A stretch of DNA of 64,000 nt, from assembly GCF_000746095.1 (NCBI RefSeq), contig NZ_JQKP01000001.1, forward strand, positions 62,001-126,000, read 5' to 3'. This DNA is from Ferriphaselus sp. R-1. GTDB taxonomy: Bacteria > Pseudomonadota > Gammaproteobacteria > Burkholderiales > Gallionellaceae. The notes below the pieces were generated by a model. That model saw only the letters and a program-made list of their open reading frames with translations, searched no databases and was not told where the DNA came from. This document shows positions 27,801-35,262 of this stretch, piece after piece. Position 1 is the first letter of the stretch; each line of letters opens with the position of its first letter. The translations under genes were made by a program, and so were the position numbers.

Positions 27801-30129
27801 CCGTGAAGGTGATGAGCGGTGCCGACGTGTAGCCCGTACCGGGGTTGGTCAGCGTGATGCCGGTCACTTTGCGGGTAGCCGCATTGATCGTGGCCACCGC
27901 TTGGGCACCTGTCCCGCCGCCGCCATTGAACACCACGGTGGGGGCGGTCTTGTAGCCGGTCCCGCCGCCGGTCAATGTCAGGCCGGTGATGGTCTGCGGG
28001 CCGGTGGCTGTCCAGTTGAAGGTCGGCTGGTTCGCGGTGCCGGTCGAGATCTTGGCGTAGTTGTCCACATCAGCAGTGCCGAAGGCGGCGTTGTAGGCTA
28101 CTTCGGGCACGATGGGGCGTTCCTGGCTTTGACCGTATGCCACCGGCAGCGCGCCTTGCAACGCGGCCAGGTCAAACGCGGCGCCACCTGCGGGCGCTGC
28201 ATTCACCTTGATCTGCATGACGGTCCGGGTGTTCGGGCCGTAGCCCGGCAAGGTGTTGCCCGCGCCACCAGCGGCGGACTGGTCGCCATCGCCGGTGTAA
28301 TAGTCGATGCGTGGGTCGAATGCGGGAACCGGGGCCGGAGCATCGTTGTAGACGATCAGGGTCTTGCCCGCGTACTGCGAGAAATCGACCACGACATCGG
28401 CCCGTTCAGCCGGGCCCATGTACAAGCCGTGATCCATCACGTTCAGCACGGTGATGGTGCGGCGGTTCATGTCATATGTGATCGGGTGCGGTGGGACTAC
28501 GGCGGGTGCCGGGAGCAGGCCGCCTTCGCTGCCGATCACGACGAAATCCGGTCCCAGTGTCGCCGGGTCGGGTACGCCGCCCGCACGACCATCCTTGGGC
28601 CAGGTTGCGGGCCAAGCTGCTGCCAGCGCGGGGTCGGTCGGGACGGAGGCTGGCACCATTCTGACTTCCTTGCCGAAACCGGGGTTCGGTGCGCCCGTCA
28701 CGGGGTCGAACTCGGGGATGGAGTCGTCCGCTACGAACAGGCTCAGGTTCAGGTAGCGGTCGTTGGAGGCGTTCAGCACGCGCAAACGGTAGGCTTGTGG
28801 ATCGACGGTCAAGGTCGGGTAGGCCGTACCGTTGACCACCGCCGTATCGCAAAACGCTTCCGGTGTGACGGTTACGTCGCCATAGCTGCCGGAGGGCAGG
28901 GAGTACTGTGCCGGGAACACTGGCCAGAACCAGGGACCCCAGTCCCAGCGCCCGACTGGATTGGTGCCGTCGATGGAGTTCGGATCCTGGTTGGTCTCGT
29001 AGACGTGCGGATACCAGAGGTCGCCTTCTTGCCCCCAATGGTTAGTGTCCCACTTGGCATCCTGCTCGGCGATGTCCTTGGGTACGAAGGACTTATCCTG
29101 GATCACCAGCGGGATCTGTGCGGCGGGGATGATGCCGGAGTTGACCAAGTCCTGCTCCACCGGGTCGGACACCAGATAGCCGGCTGCGACACCGGCGTAC
29201 ACGTTCAGTCGGGTCAGGCCCGAGGTGTGATCGTGGTAGAACATGAAGCGGGCGCTCAGGTTGTTCGGGAAATACATGGTGTTGGAGCCGGGGCCGGGAT
29301 CCGGCATATCCGGTACATTGGCAGTGGCCGCGCCCTTGCCCATGCCTGCGGCATACGCGGCAGCCTCACCGGCTGGAGCGATCCACTGGTGCGGCGTGCC
29401 GTCGCTGATCCACGGCGAATCACCGCCGTGCCAGTGGATGGCCACCCGGTTCTGGGTGAACGAGGTCGCGCCATCTGGTCCCAGGCCGGCACCGGGGATG
29501 GTCGGGTCGACCGGGATGAACAGCTCGCCAGCTGCGCCCACCGGCAGATAGTTGGTGTACTTGAAGCGGACGGCGACACCGCGTGTGGCGCTGATCAGCG
29601 GTCCCAGATAGTGGGGGTGATCCACGGCGTAGACCTGGTTGCCTGCATTGTCCAGAATGGGCGAGCCGTCCGGGTAGTTCAGGGCGATATGCTTGCCAGG
29701 ATTGTTGGGTGTGGAGATCTGCACGTAGCCGCGCAGGCGGGTCGGCTTGGCCAGGTCGCTGTGCATCCGCTCGGTGTACTCGACCACCGCCAGCTCGTAG
29801 TAGTCGTCGTTAGTCACATTGCCATTGCCATCTACCCATTTCTCGGGCGTGGCGACCGGGATGTACTGGCCGAGATTGTTGGCGGCAGCTTCGCCCAGGC
29901 CGGGCAGTGTGTCTACGAACTTACGCAGCGGAGTGCCGGTGTCGATAGGCGCGCCACCCAATGGGTTGGGCCGCACACCCGAGGGGCTGTTGGCGTAATA
30001 GGTCTGCACCTTGATCGGTGCGCCGGTGATATCGAAGCTATCACCCCAGCCGGGGCCAGCATAGGCCTGGTGGATTGCAAAAGGCAATACTGCCAGTGTG
30101 AACAAGCCGTTCGCAGCAAGACGTTTCAT
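24817..30129 (-). CDS. mofA: giant exported multicopper oxidase, MofA-like
   Basis: 1770 aa with a Sec signal peptide (LFTLAVLPFAIHQAYA). All four copper motifs are present: HWHGG (about 230), FYHDH (about 296), HPVHFH (about 862) and HCHILGHEENDFM (about 965), so T1, T2 and T3 centres should form. Between the second and third motifs lie two copies of a Gly-rich repeat (GGGTGYKTAPTVVFNGGGG type, about 713-785). From about 985 to the end run eight fibronectin type III-like repeats. Size and layout match MofA, linked to Mn(II) oxidation in Leptothrix. It may oxidise Mn(II) or Fe(II) outside the cell. Neighbours supply copper (SCO1), folding (FKBP) and electrons (cytochrome c). Confidence 0.88.
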   Translation of the reverse strand: MKRLAANGLFTLAVLPFAIHQAYAGPGWGDSFDITGAPIKVQTYYANSPSGVRPNPLGGAPIDTGTPLRKFVDTLPGLGEAAANNLGQYIPVATPEKWVDGNGNVTNDDYYELAVVEYTERMHSDLAKPTRLRGYVQISTPNNPGKHIALNYPDGSPILDNAGNQVYAVDHPHYLGPLISATRGVAVRFKYTNYLPVGAAGELFIPVDPTIPGAGLGPDGATSFTQNRVAIHWHGGDSPWISDGTPHQWIAPAGEAAAYAAGMGKGAATANVPDMPDPGPGSNTMYFPNNLSARFMFYHDHTSGLTRLNVYAGVAAGYLVSDPVEQDLVNSGIIPAAQIPLVIQDKSFVPKDIAEQDAKWDTNHWGQEGDLWYPHVYETNQDPNSIDGTNPVGRWDWGPWFWPVFPAQYSLPSGSYGDVTVTPEAFCDTAVVNGTAYPTLTVDPQAYRLRVLNASNDRYLNLSLFVADDSIPEFDPVTGAPNPGFGKEVRMVPASVPTDPALAAAWPATWPKDGRAGGVPDPATLGPDFVVIGSEGGLLPAPAVVPPHPITYDMNRRTITVLNVMDHGLYMGPAERADVVVDFSQYAGKTLIVYNDAPAPVPAFDPRIDYYTGDGDQSAAGGAGNTLPGYGPNTRTVMQIKVNAAPAGGAAFDLAALQGALPVAYGQSQERPIVPEVAYNAAFGTADVDNYAKISTGTANQPTFNWTATGPQTITGLTLTGGGTGYKTAPTVVFNGGGGTGAQAVATINAATRKVTGITLTNPGTGYTSAPLITFTGGGGIGATATVQTDLTQSLPVQNKAIQELFDPVYGRMNATLGVELPFTTALTQTTIPLNYVDPATETVADGETQIWKITHNGVDSHPVHFHLVNVQVINRIGWDGTVKPPFPNELGWKETVTMNPLEDIVVALKAKRPQVPFGLPQSIRPMDPSQPLGSTLGFTQINPLTNAPKVVANAIANYDNEYVWHCHILGHEENDFMRPVVFKPTVVVPDAPGSLSVDAAGTLVWGDPTPLGGFDAASVATAGNAKNEIGFIVQRAPVVADVIGAFAEVAKVAANLTSWTDQNRVMGDTYAYQVLAYNVAGTSLPSNIVNSSVPMTPPLAPSNLMANPVTASHVTLTWTDNASNEKSYEVLRDGALIGVLAAGATSYTDNTVTGNTTYSYEVRAVNPTGSASSGTISVATPYAMPLAPTLLTASSVTADQITLTWQDNAGNETSYEVWRNGVLLTTLAADSATFADTALTQNTTYTYEVRAVNPAGFASSGVISVHTSYAPPAAPGNLVAAPVAFNQVTLNWADNAGNETSYEVWRNGALLTTLGVNAVTYVDNTVTENTAYSYLVKAVNPAGAVASNQVTLTTPFSVPLAPTGLTVLGGAAGAGVQATLSWTDVAFNESSYVVERQLSTAGAACDAAGTWAALVTLAAGSTGTTDATTAAGASYCYRVKAVNAAGSSTWAMSATAVTMPLVVTAPSALTATPNAAGTSVALAWNDMANNETAHQVWASVNGGAYTLLTTLNSSTRQRTQTARGMTYAAATTPGSVYSFQVVAIVVSGASTFASAPATVTADLTGPGALAAPTNLSAAPATATSATLSWVDNANNENAYIVEASTNGAPFVTLATVASSNAQRTAVARTVTYTAAVVAGNTYSFQVKATATAFGVTATSAVAGPVDLNMTPPAAPSNVAAAVGAVGSRTATVTWTDNANNESGFTIQRSTMSRAGTWGAWANVGTTAANVTTFTNTRLTAGTSYRYQVMATGGAGNSAYAGPSNTVIAQ
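26080..26860 (-). repeat. tandem fibronectin III coding repeats, 261-bp period
   Basis: Three successive units share near-identical blocks, for example around 26221, 26482 and 26743, exactly 261 bp (87 codons) apart. They encode TSYEVWRNG-type strands of the fibronectin III modules. The similarity at DNA level points to recent duplication or gene conversion within the oxidase gene. Confidence 0.8.
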
Positions 30130-30178
30130 GATTTTCCTTCCCTGAGTTCTCTGGATTTCTTTGTGCAGTCAGTCGGGG

Positions 30179-30463
30179 TCACAGCCCCTGACTGATCGCC
30201 TGCTGCTTCATTGCCCGCTTGGTGGCCTGAATGTCTTTCTTGGATAGATCGGCCTTGCGTTTGCGCCATGAGCGACTCTTGTTGGCGACATCGTCCGGAT
30301 TGGTGCTGGGAATGGTTACCGCACTTGTCTTGCCTTTTTCGCTTGTCGCCGGCACGCCTGAAGCGGCCTGAGGGGCGGCCCAGGCCGCCTGACAGCTCAG
30401 CGCCGCCAATACCGACAGCCACAGCACCAGCCACTTTGCCTTGATTTCACTGCTCTTGATCAT
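30179..30463 (-). CDS. small secreted basic protein in the oxidase operon
   Basis: 94 aa; no family recognised. A signal peptide (WLVLWLSVLAALSCQAAWA) is followed by about 60 residues that are low in hydrophobics and strongly basic (NKSRSWRKRKADLSKKDIQATKRAMKQQ). ATG 30463 has AAGGGA upstream. It lies between sco1 (62 bases) and the oxidase (49 bases), so it is part of the operon. A small periplasmic partner of the oxidase or of copper loading is possible, but it has no His/Met/Cys metal-binding motif in the mature part. Confidence 0.65.
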   Translation of the reverse strand: MIKSSEIKAKWLVLWLSVLAALSCQAAWAAPQAASGVPATSEKGKTSAVTIPSTNPDDVANKSRSWRKRKADLSKKDIQATKRAMKQQAISQGL

Positions 30464-30525
30464 GATAGTTCCCTTCATTTCAGATGATCCATACCCGTCA
30501 CCATGACGGTTGCCTAAAACTTGTG

Positions 30526-31116
30526 CTACTGATCCAATCCCCGATACTTCTCGAACAATTCCGCTGCAGTTACAAAACCGTCTAATCTCACCCAACTCGT
30601 GCCGGCAGACTTGCGCAGGAAGAACACCGGTGTGTGATTCATCTTGTCGCCATGGTAGACCTCGAACGCTTGCTGTACTTGAATGCTGGCAGCCGTGGTG
30701 CCGGTGTAATGCTGCCAGCCCGGTTCGGCACCGTAGCGCTGAGCGTAGTCCCGCAGACGAGTGGGGGTGTCCTGCTCCGGATCGATGGAGATCGATACGA
30801 TGTGCACCGCGTCGCGCTTCCTATCCAGCATTCCCTGGAATTCGGCCAAGGTCCGGCTGACCAGCGGACACACCGCCGTGCAGTCGGTGTAGATGAAAGA
30901 CAGCAATACTGCCCGACCATCATCCAGCTCGTCCCTCAGGGCCACATACTTGCCATCGTCACGCAGCAACTGCACCGCAGGGGCTGCATAGTTTCCCGCA
31001 GAGACCTTGGACTCCAAGTGGGCTGGATGGTGGTGAGCATGTGCGCCGTCCGAGGCATCTGCCGTGCTCCAGATCAGGCATAACAACAACGTCCATAACG
31101 TGCATCTGAACTGCAT
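30526..31116 (-). CDS. SCO1/SenC-family copper chaperone
   Basis: 196-aa thioredoxin-fold SCO protein with an N-terminal signal or anchor (LWTLLLCLIWSTADA). The Cu ligands are Cys79 and Cys83 (CTAVC) and the distal His in KMNHTPVFFL. An extra His cluster (HAHHHPAH, about 26-33) follows the signal. SCO proteins usually load Cu into cytochrome oxidase; here the gene heads the multicopper-oxidase operon, so copper delivery to that enzyme is the better guess. The ATG at 31116 is chosen for the signal peptide. Confidence 0.9.
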   Translation of the reverse strand: MQFRCTLWTLLLCLIWSTADASDGAHAHHHPAHLESKVSAGNYAAPAVQLLRDDGKYVALRDELDDGRAVLLSFIYTDCTAVCPLVSRTLAEFQGMLDRKRDAVHIVSISIDPEQDTPTRLRDYAQRYGAEPGWQHYTGTTAASIQVQQAFEVYHGDKMNHTPVFFLRKSAGTSWVRLDGFVTAAELFEKYRGLDQ

Positions 31117-31358
31117 GGTAATACTACCCTCGCCTTCCGTGTGATTCCGGGGCACCTCTTCAGATGCGATTTATCCTTATGTTTAACATAGGAAATTTGT
31201 TTAATGTTACAGGAGCCCGCGCGAGGCCGCCAGAGGAAAGTGCGACATTTTGTCGCATTGACTTTTGGGGCGCATGGGTGGTGGTTCCCGTACTTGATTG
31301 TGCTATCGGCGGCGGGTAGGTGAACTTGAGTGATCCGTGATCGGAAGGTGGGGTAGGG
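31117..31358 (-). promoter_or_regulatory. promoter region of the sco1-mofA operon
   Basis: 242 bases without a gene, between the last pseudopilin gene and sco1. It holds an AT-rich stretch (31166-31211) that could contain the core promoter; on the minus strand TATGTT and TTAAAC elements are visible but no strong sigma-70 pair. The perfect inverted repeat at 31241-31257 lies upstream of it, the usual place for an activator site. Confidence 0.5.
31241..31257. promoter_or_regulatory. perfect inverted repeat resembling a RegA/PrrA/RegR-type redox regulator box
   Basis: TGCGACA-TTT-TGTCGCA: 7-bp arms, 3-base spacer, centred about 133 bases upstream of the sco1 start. The inner 15 bases fit the RegR-box pattern GNGRCRTTNNGNCGC as I remember it from Bradyrhizobium. 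No RegA-like gene is in the window, so the binding protein is inferred. Confidence 0.55.
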
Positions 31359-31868
31359 TCAGGGGTGTCCCGGCTGGCCTGTTTGCCCGGCGGGTTGGAG
31401 GGGGGGGAGCGCAGGATTCTTGAAGACCCAGTCGGAGTATTTTTCGCTGCCCTCGAAGCTTCGGTTGGCCAGCGTGAAGCCATGCTTTTTCAGCGGTTCG
31501 TGTTCGGACAGGCTGTACACGCCCACGATGCCGCCGTCGGTGCCCTTGAGCAGTCCCCACTCCGCCTTGCCGGTGATCGGGTCGGGATAGAGTCTGCGCA
31601 GGTAGCGTTGGGTATCGGGGACGCGAGGGTCCTTGAGCAAGTCGGTCAGCACCTGAGGGTAGCGATCGGTACCGGGGCTGTGGCGGTAATACAGTTCAAG
31701 GGCGGTGCGGAACTGGTTGCCGACGAACAGCAGCTCCTGTTCGCGCTCCCGCTTGCCGATCTGCCCCCAGTACTGCCCCAGACCGGCGAGCGCGGTGCCC
31801 ATCATCGCCACCACGATGAGGATGCCGATATAGGTGAAGCCTTGCTGTTGGCGCTCGACCACGCTCAC
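31359..31868 (-). CDS. minor pseudopilin without Glu5
   Basis: 169-aa type IV pilin-like protein with prepilin cleavage motif QQG|FTYIGILIVVAM and a hydrophobic helix. Position +5 of the mature protein is Gly, not the usual Glu, a trait of tip pseudopilins such as GspK. The C-terminal half has DRYPQVLTDLLKDPR and a Pro-rich end. It overlaps the preceding pseudopilin gene by 4 bases and ends the secretion cluster. Confidence 0.82.
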   Translation of the reverse strand: MSVVERQQQGFTYIGILIVVAMMGTALAGLGQYWGQIGKREREQELLFVGNQFRTALELYYRHSPGTDRYPQVLTDLLKDPRVPDTQRYLRRLYPDPITGKAEWGLLKGTDGGIVGVYSLSEHEPLKKHGFTLANRSFEGSEKYSDWVFKNPALPPLQPAGQTGQPGHP

Positions 31869-32245
31869 CAGCCCCGATAGGGCGAACCATCTTGCGCGTT
31901 GCCGGGTGCGCCGCTGTGCAGATCATAGACGGCACCACTCTCGCCGTTCTCGGGGGCGACGATCTCCCAGGTGGTGGCGCTCTCGGTGAGCGGGTCTTGC
32001 GGCAGACTGCGCAGATATCTTTTGCTGACCAGCTCTTCCAGCGAGTCCGGGTAACGTGCGTTGTCGCCGTAGAACTTGTCCAGTGCGCGCCGCGTCTCGG
32101 CGAGGTTCTGCCGCAGCACTGCCTCTTTGGACTTGTCCACGCTGTGGAAGTAGCGCGGCATCGCCAGCGTCAACAGGGTGGCGATGATGGCCATCACCAC
32201 CAGCAGTTCGATCAAGGTGAATCCCTTGTTACGGCTCGCTCTCAT
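31865..32245 (-). CDS. pseudopilin (GspG/H-like)
   Basis: 126 aa, prepilin motif NKG|FTLIELLVVMAII with Glu5, followed by the N-terminal helix and a short globular domain with the GspG-like YPDSLEELVSKRYLRSLPQDP pattern (split here as YPDSLEEL and LPQDP). It is one of three pseudopilins in a row after the secretin; the gene upstream ends 4 bases before it. Confidence 0.88.
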   Translation of the reverse strand: MRASRNKGFTLIELLVVMAIIATLLTLAMPRYFHSVDKSKEAVLRQNLAETRRALDKFYGDNARYPDSLEELVSKRYLRSLPQDPLTESATTWEIVAPENGESGAVYDLHSGAPGNAQDGSPYRGW

Positions 32246-32249
32246 GGCT

Positions 32250-32720
32250 TCACCATTTGCGGTAAGGGATGCCGTTCAGGCCGGTCCCCGCCGCTTTCGA
32301 ATAGACATCGAACACATCCTCGCCCTCGCGTGGGTCGTCGGCACTGCTGGCGTAACTGCGCTTGCCCCAGCTCTCCTCGGCAGACAGGGTGTTTTCGGCG
32401 AAGGGGTCGCGGGGCAGGCGGCGCAGGAAGTGGAGCTTGCCCTGTTTGTCGACATTGCCCCGGTCTTGTACACCGTCCACCAGCACGGCCAGCGCGGTCG
32501 GGTAGCCGGAGCGCGACAGGGTGGGATCTACCCGCTTGTCATCCACTGCCTGCTTGTAGGCATCCAGCGCGGAGCGGATCTCGCGCAGTGACTGGCGCAG
32601 CTCCTGCTCCTTGGTGCGCTTGACCAGCAGCTCTTCCACCGGGATGACGATGCTGGCCAGCAGGGCGACGATGGCCACCGAAACTACCAGCTCGATCAGG
32701 GTGAATCCGTTACGGCGCAT
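32250..32720 (-). CDS. pseudopilin (GspG/H-like)
   Basis: 156 aa, prepilin motif RNG|FTLIELVVSVAIVALL with Glu5. The globular part carries GYPTALAVLVDG and LRRLPRDPF, as in GspG-type pilins, and ends with GIPYRKW, close to the SPYRGW end of the next protein, so the two are probably duplicates. It overlaps the 3' end of the secretin gene by 11 bases. Confidence 0.88.
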   Translation of the reverse strand: MRRNGFTLIELVVSVAIVALLASIVIPVEELLVKRTKEQELRQSLREIRSALDAYKQAVDDKRVDPTLSRSGYPTALAVLVDGVQDRGNVDKQGKLHFLRRLPRDPFAENTLSAEESWGKRSYASSADDPREGEDVFDVYSKAAGTGLNGIPYRKW

Positions 32721-35262
32721 TTTCCGTCGCCACTCCCTCGGGGATGGCCAGCACGATGGGGGGCGGCACAGCCATCCGGTCCGCGCCAGCGGAGGATTGC
32801 AGTGTGTCCAGCGTCAGCTGGGTCTCCACCGCGCTGCCCAGCACCTCGAATTCCAGAGTGGCGATGCGCCCGCTATTGCCCGCCGCCCCAGTGTCGGAGA
32901 GCCCGATCTGCACATAGCCGATGGACTCGTTGCTGCTCTGGCTGAACTTTTCCGGCTTCACCAGGCTGCCCGGAGTCACACTCAGCAGTTTGAGCAGGCT
33001 GGTCTCATAGTTCACCCGGAAGCCGACATCCTGCAAGGCGGCGCTGACCTTGCCGTCGACCGGCACCACCAGCTTGTCGCCGACCTTGAGCGTCGCCGGG
33101 GCCGACCAGTTCACGGTCAGCGTCGGCTCAGCCGCTGACGTTTGCGCTGCTCCTGCCGTGCCGGGGGACTGGGCATCGGCCAGGTTCAGCGAGCTACCCG
33201 CGCCCAAGGTGCTGGACAGCGACAGGCTGGAATCCGGTACCTGTGCTGCACCTTTGCTGTCCGTCGTCACAGCAGGCTGCGCGGTCGGGGCAGGCGGCAT
33301 GGGTACGGCGGCTTGGGCTGGCGCAGGCTGGATCGCAGTGGCGGGCGGCAGCACCGGTCGTGCCGCTGGCGCTGCGAGTGGTGCGGCGGATGTCTTGACG
33401 GCTTGCGGCACGGCCACCCCGCCCGGCGCGGTCACGCTGCGCGCCTGCATCGCCTTGGTGCGTAAGGTGGCTTCCGTACCCGACCAGTATTCGACATCAC
33501 GCGCCTCGGGATGATGCGGCTTGCCCACGATGTGCGGTGTGATGGACAGGATGATCTCGGTCTTGGCACCGTTGCCCTGATGCGCCGAGAACAAGCGACC
33601 GATGCCGGGGATCTGGCCCAGTCCCGGCACCTTGTTGGCGGTGTTGCGCATCTGGTTGTCGATCAAGCCGCCCAGGATCTGGGTCTCGCCATCCTTGAGC
33701 TGCAACAGGGTGGACGCGTTGCGGGTGCCGATCTGGTAGGCGCGGGTGCCCGAGTTGGCATCGTTGATGGTGTTGGTGATGGAGCTGACCTCCATGTTTA
33801 TCTTGATCGCCACCTCGTTGTCGAGGTGGATGTCCGGCTCCACTTCCAGCGTCAGGCCGACATCGATGTAGCGCACGTTGGCGTTCACTACCGGTGCAGC
33901 GCCGCCAGCCACCGGCATGGCTGCCTGGGTGATGATGGGCACGCGCTCGCCGATCATGATCTTGGCCTTCTCGCGGTTGCGGGCGCGGATGCGCGGACTG
34001 GCGATGATGTTGGTATCCGTGTCGGTCAGCATCGCGCTCAGCGCCACGCTGAGGTTCGGGGCTGTGACGATGTTGTTCCCGTTGATGGCGCGCAGCTGAT
34101 TGAGCGTCGGGGCGGTCGCCCCGACTGCCCCCGCAGCCGCCCCCGGCACCACCCCGGTGCCGACGGCGGTCAGGGTCAGTCTGGACGGCCACAGCACGCC
34201 GAGGTCGGACAAACGGGTGCGGCTGACTTCCAGCACTTCCACTTCCATCATCACTTCCGGCTCGGCGATGTCCTGATCCGCGATCAGTTTTTCGGCCAGC
34301 TGCACCGCCTCCGCCGAGTCACGGATGATGATGGAATTGGTCTTCTCGTTGACGAAGATGGCGTTGGTCTTGAGCAGGGTCTTGAGCATGGACTGGATCG
34401 CCTTGGGATCGGCGTTGGTGAGGTGGAAGCTGCGCACCACCAGATCCTGATACTCCTTGGTCTTGGCCTGGGTGTTGGGGTAGATGAACAGCATGTTGTC
34501 GCTCATCACCTTGCGCTCCAGCTGGCTCTGCATCAGGATCATGCCGATGGCATCCTCCACCGACACATCCTTGACGAACAGGGTGATCTTGAGGTCCTGG
34601 CGCACGTCCTTGTCCAGCAGGATGTTGATGCCGCTGATGCGCGACAGCGATTCCAGCACGGTCTTGATGCCGGCATCGCGGAACTGCAAGGTCACCGGCT
34701 TCTTGAATTTGGCCATCAGGGAACTTTCCAGCACCGGCTCGTGTGGTGTCGCTTCCTGAATCTGGCGTTCGAGCTGCAACGCCTCGGCATTCTCGGCATC
34801 TTCCACCAGCACGGTCTTCACCAGTGCAGCAGCCACATCCAGATTGCCCGCCCTGAGCTGTCCCTTGGCATCGGTCAGCGTCTGCACATGGCGTTTGTCC
34901 ATCGCCAGCAGTTCCAGGCCTTGCTGTGCGCGGCTGTTCCCCGGTTCGATGCGCAGGATGCGCTCGTAGAGCAGCCGTTCCTGCTCCTTTTGACCGGAGG
35001 AACGGGCGGAGTTGGCATCGACCAAGAGTCGGGCGACTACCTGTTCGCGGTTGCGCCGCTCGTCGTTGAGGAACACGGCATTGCCCGGATCGGCGCGGAC
35101 CGCCGCATGCAGCTTGCCTATCCCTTCCTCGTAGCGCCCGTCTTCCAGCAGGGACATGCCTTCGCGATGCAGGCGATCGCCCGCACAGCCGGTCAGTAAC
35201 GCTATGCCCAGCGCCAGCATGCTGGTTCGAGTGATGTACTTGTTCATGGTCCGTTCTTTCAT
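32710..35262 (-). CDS. gspD: lipoprotein secretin with C-terminal cohesin domain
   Basis: 850-aa outer-membrane secretin. Order of parts: lipobox ALLTGC (Cys26), TPR-like helices (about 30-190), an N0/STN-like domain (about 195-260), one N1-type domain (about 280-345), the secretin barrel with the signature VPGLGQIPGIGRLFS and EIILSITPHIV (to about 600), a Pro/Ala linker (about 620-710) and a cohesin-like domain (about 715-840). Canonical GspD has several N domains and no cohesin. The start at 35262 overlaps the upstream stop (ATGA); the internal ATG at 35247 also gives a signal peptide. Confidence 0.92.
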   Translation of the reverse strand: MKERTMNKYITRTSMLALGIALLTGCAGDRLHREGMSLLEDGRYEEGIGKLHAAVRADPGNAVFLNDERRNREQVVARLLVDANSARSSGQKEQERLLYERILRIEPGNSRAQQGLELLAMDKRHVQTLTDAKGQLRAGNLDVAAALVKTVLVEDAENAEALQLERQIQEATPHEPVLESSLMAKFKKPVTLQFRDAGIKTVLESLSRISGINILLDKDVRQDLKITLFVKDVSVEDAIGMILMQSQLERKVMSDNMLFIYPNTQAKTKEYQDLVVRSFHLTNADPKAIQSMLKTLLKTNAIFVNEKTNSIIIRDSAEAVQLAEKLIADQDIAEPEVMMEVEVLEVSRTRLSDLGVLWPSRLTLTAVGTGVVPGAAAGAVGATAPTLNQLRAINGNNIVTAPNLSVALSAMLTDTDTNIIASPRIRARNREKAKIMIGERVPIITQAAMPVAGGAAPVVNANVRYIDVGLTLEVEPDIHLDNEVAIKINMEVSSITNTINDANSGTRAYQIGTRNASTLLQLKDGETQILGGLIDNQMRNTANKVPGLGQIPGIGRLFSAHQGNGAKTEIILSITPHIVGKPHHPEARDVEYWSGTEATLRTKAMQARSVTAPGGVAVPQAVKTSAAPLAAPAARPVLPPATAIQPAPAQAAVPMPPAPTAQPAVTTDSKGAAQVPDSSLSLSSTLGAGSSLNLADAQSPGTAGAAQTSAAEPTLTVNWSAPATLKVGDKLVVPVDGKVSAALQDVGFRVNYETSLLKLLSVTPGSLVKPEKFSQSSNESIGYVQIGLSDTGAAGNSGRIATLEFEVLGSAVETQLTLDTLQSSAGADRMAVPPPIVLAIPEGVATENAP

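Noticed and set aside
26329-30195. A 1288-codon plus-strand open frame opposite the multicopper oxidase gene
   Set aside because: Antisense shadow: the minus-strand frame has signal peptide, copper motifs and fibronectin repeats, while this one shows no recognisable protein features.
33511-35199. A 562-codon plus-strand frame opposite the secretin
   Set aside because: Shadow of the secretin gene, with no domain, signal or ribosome site.
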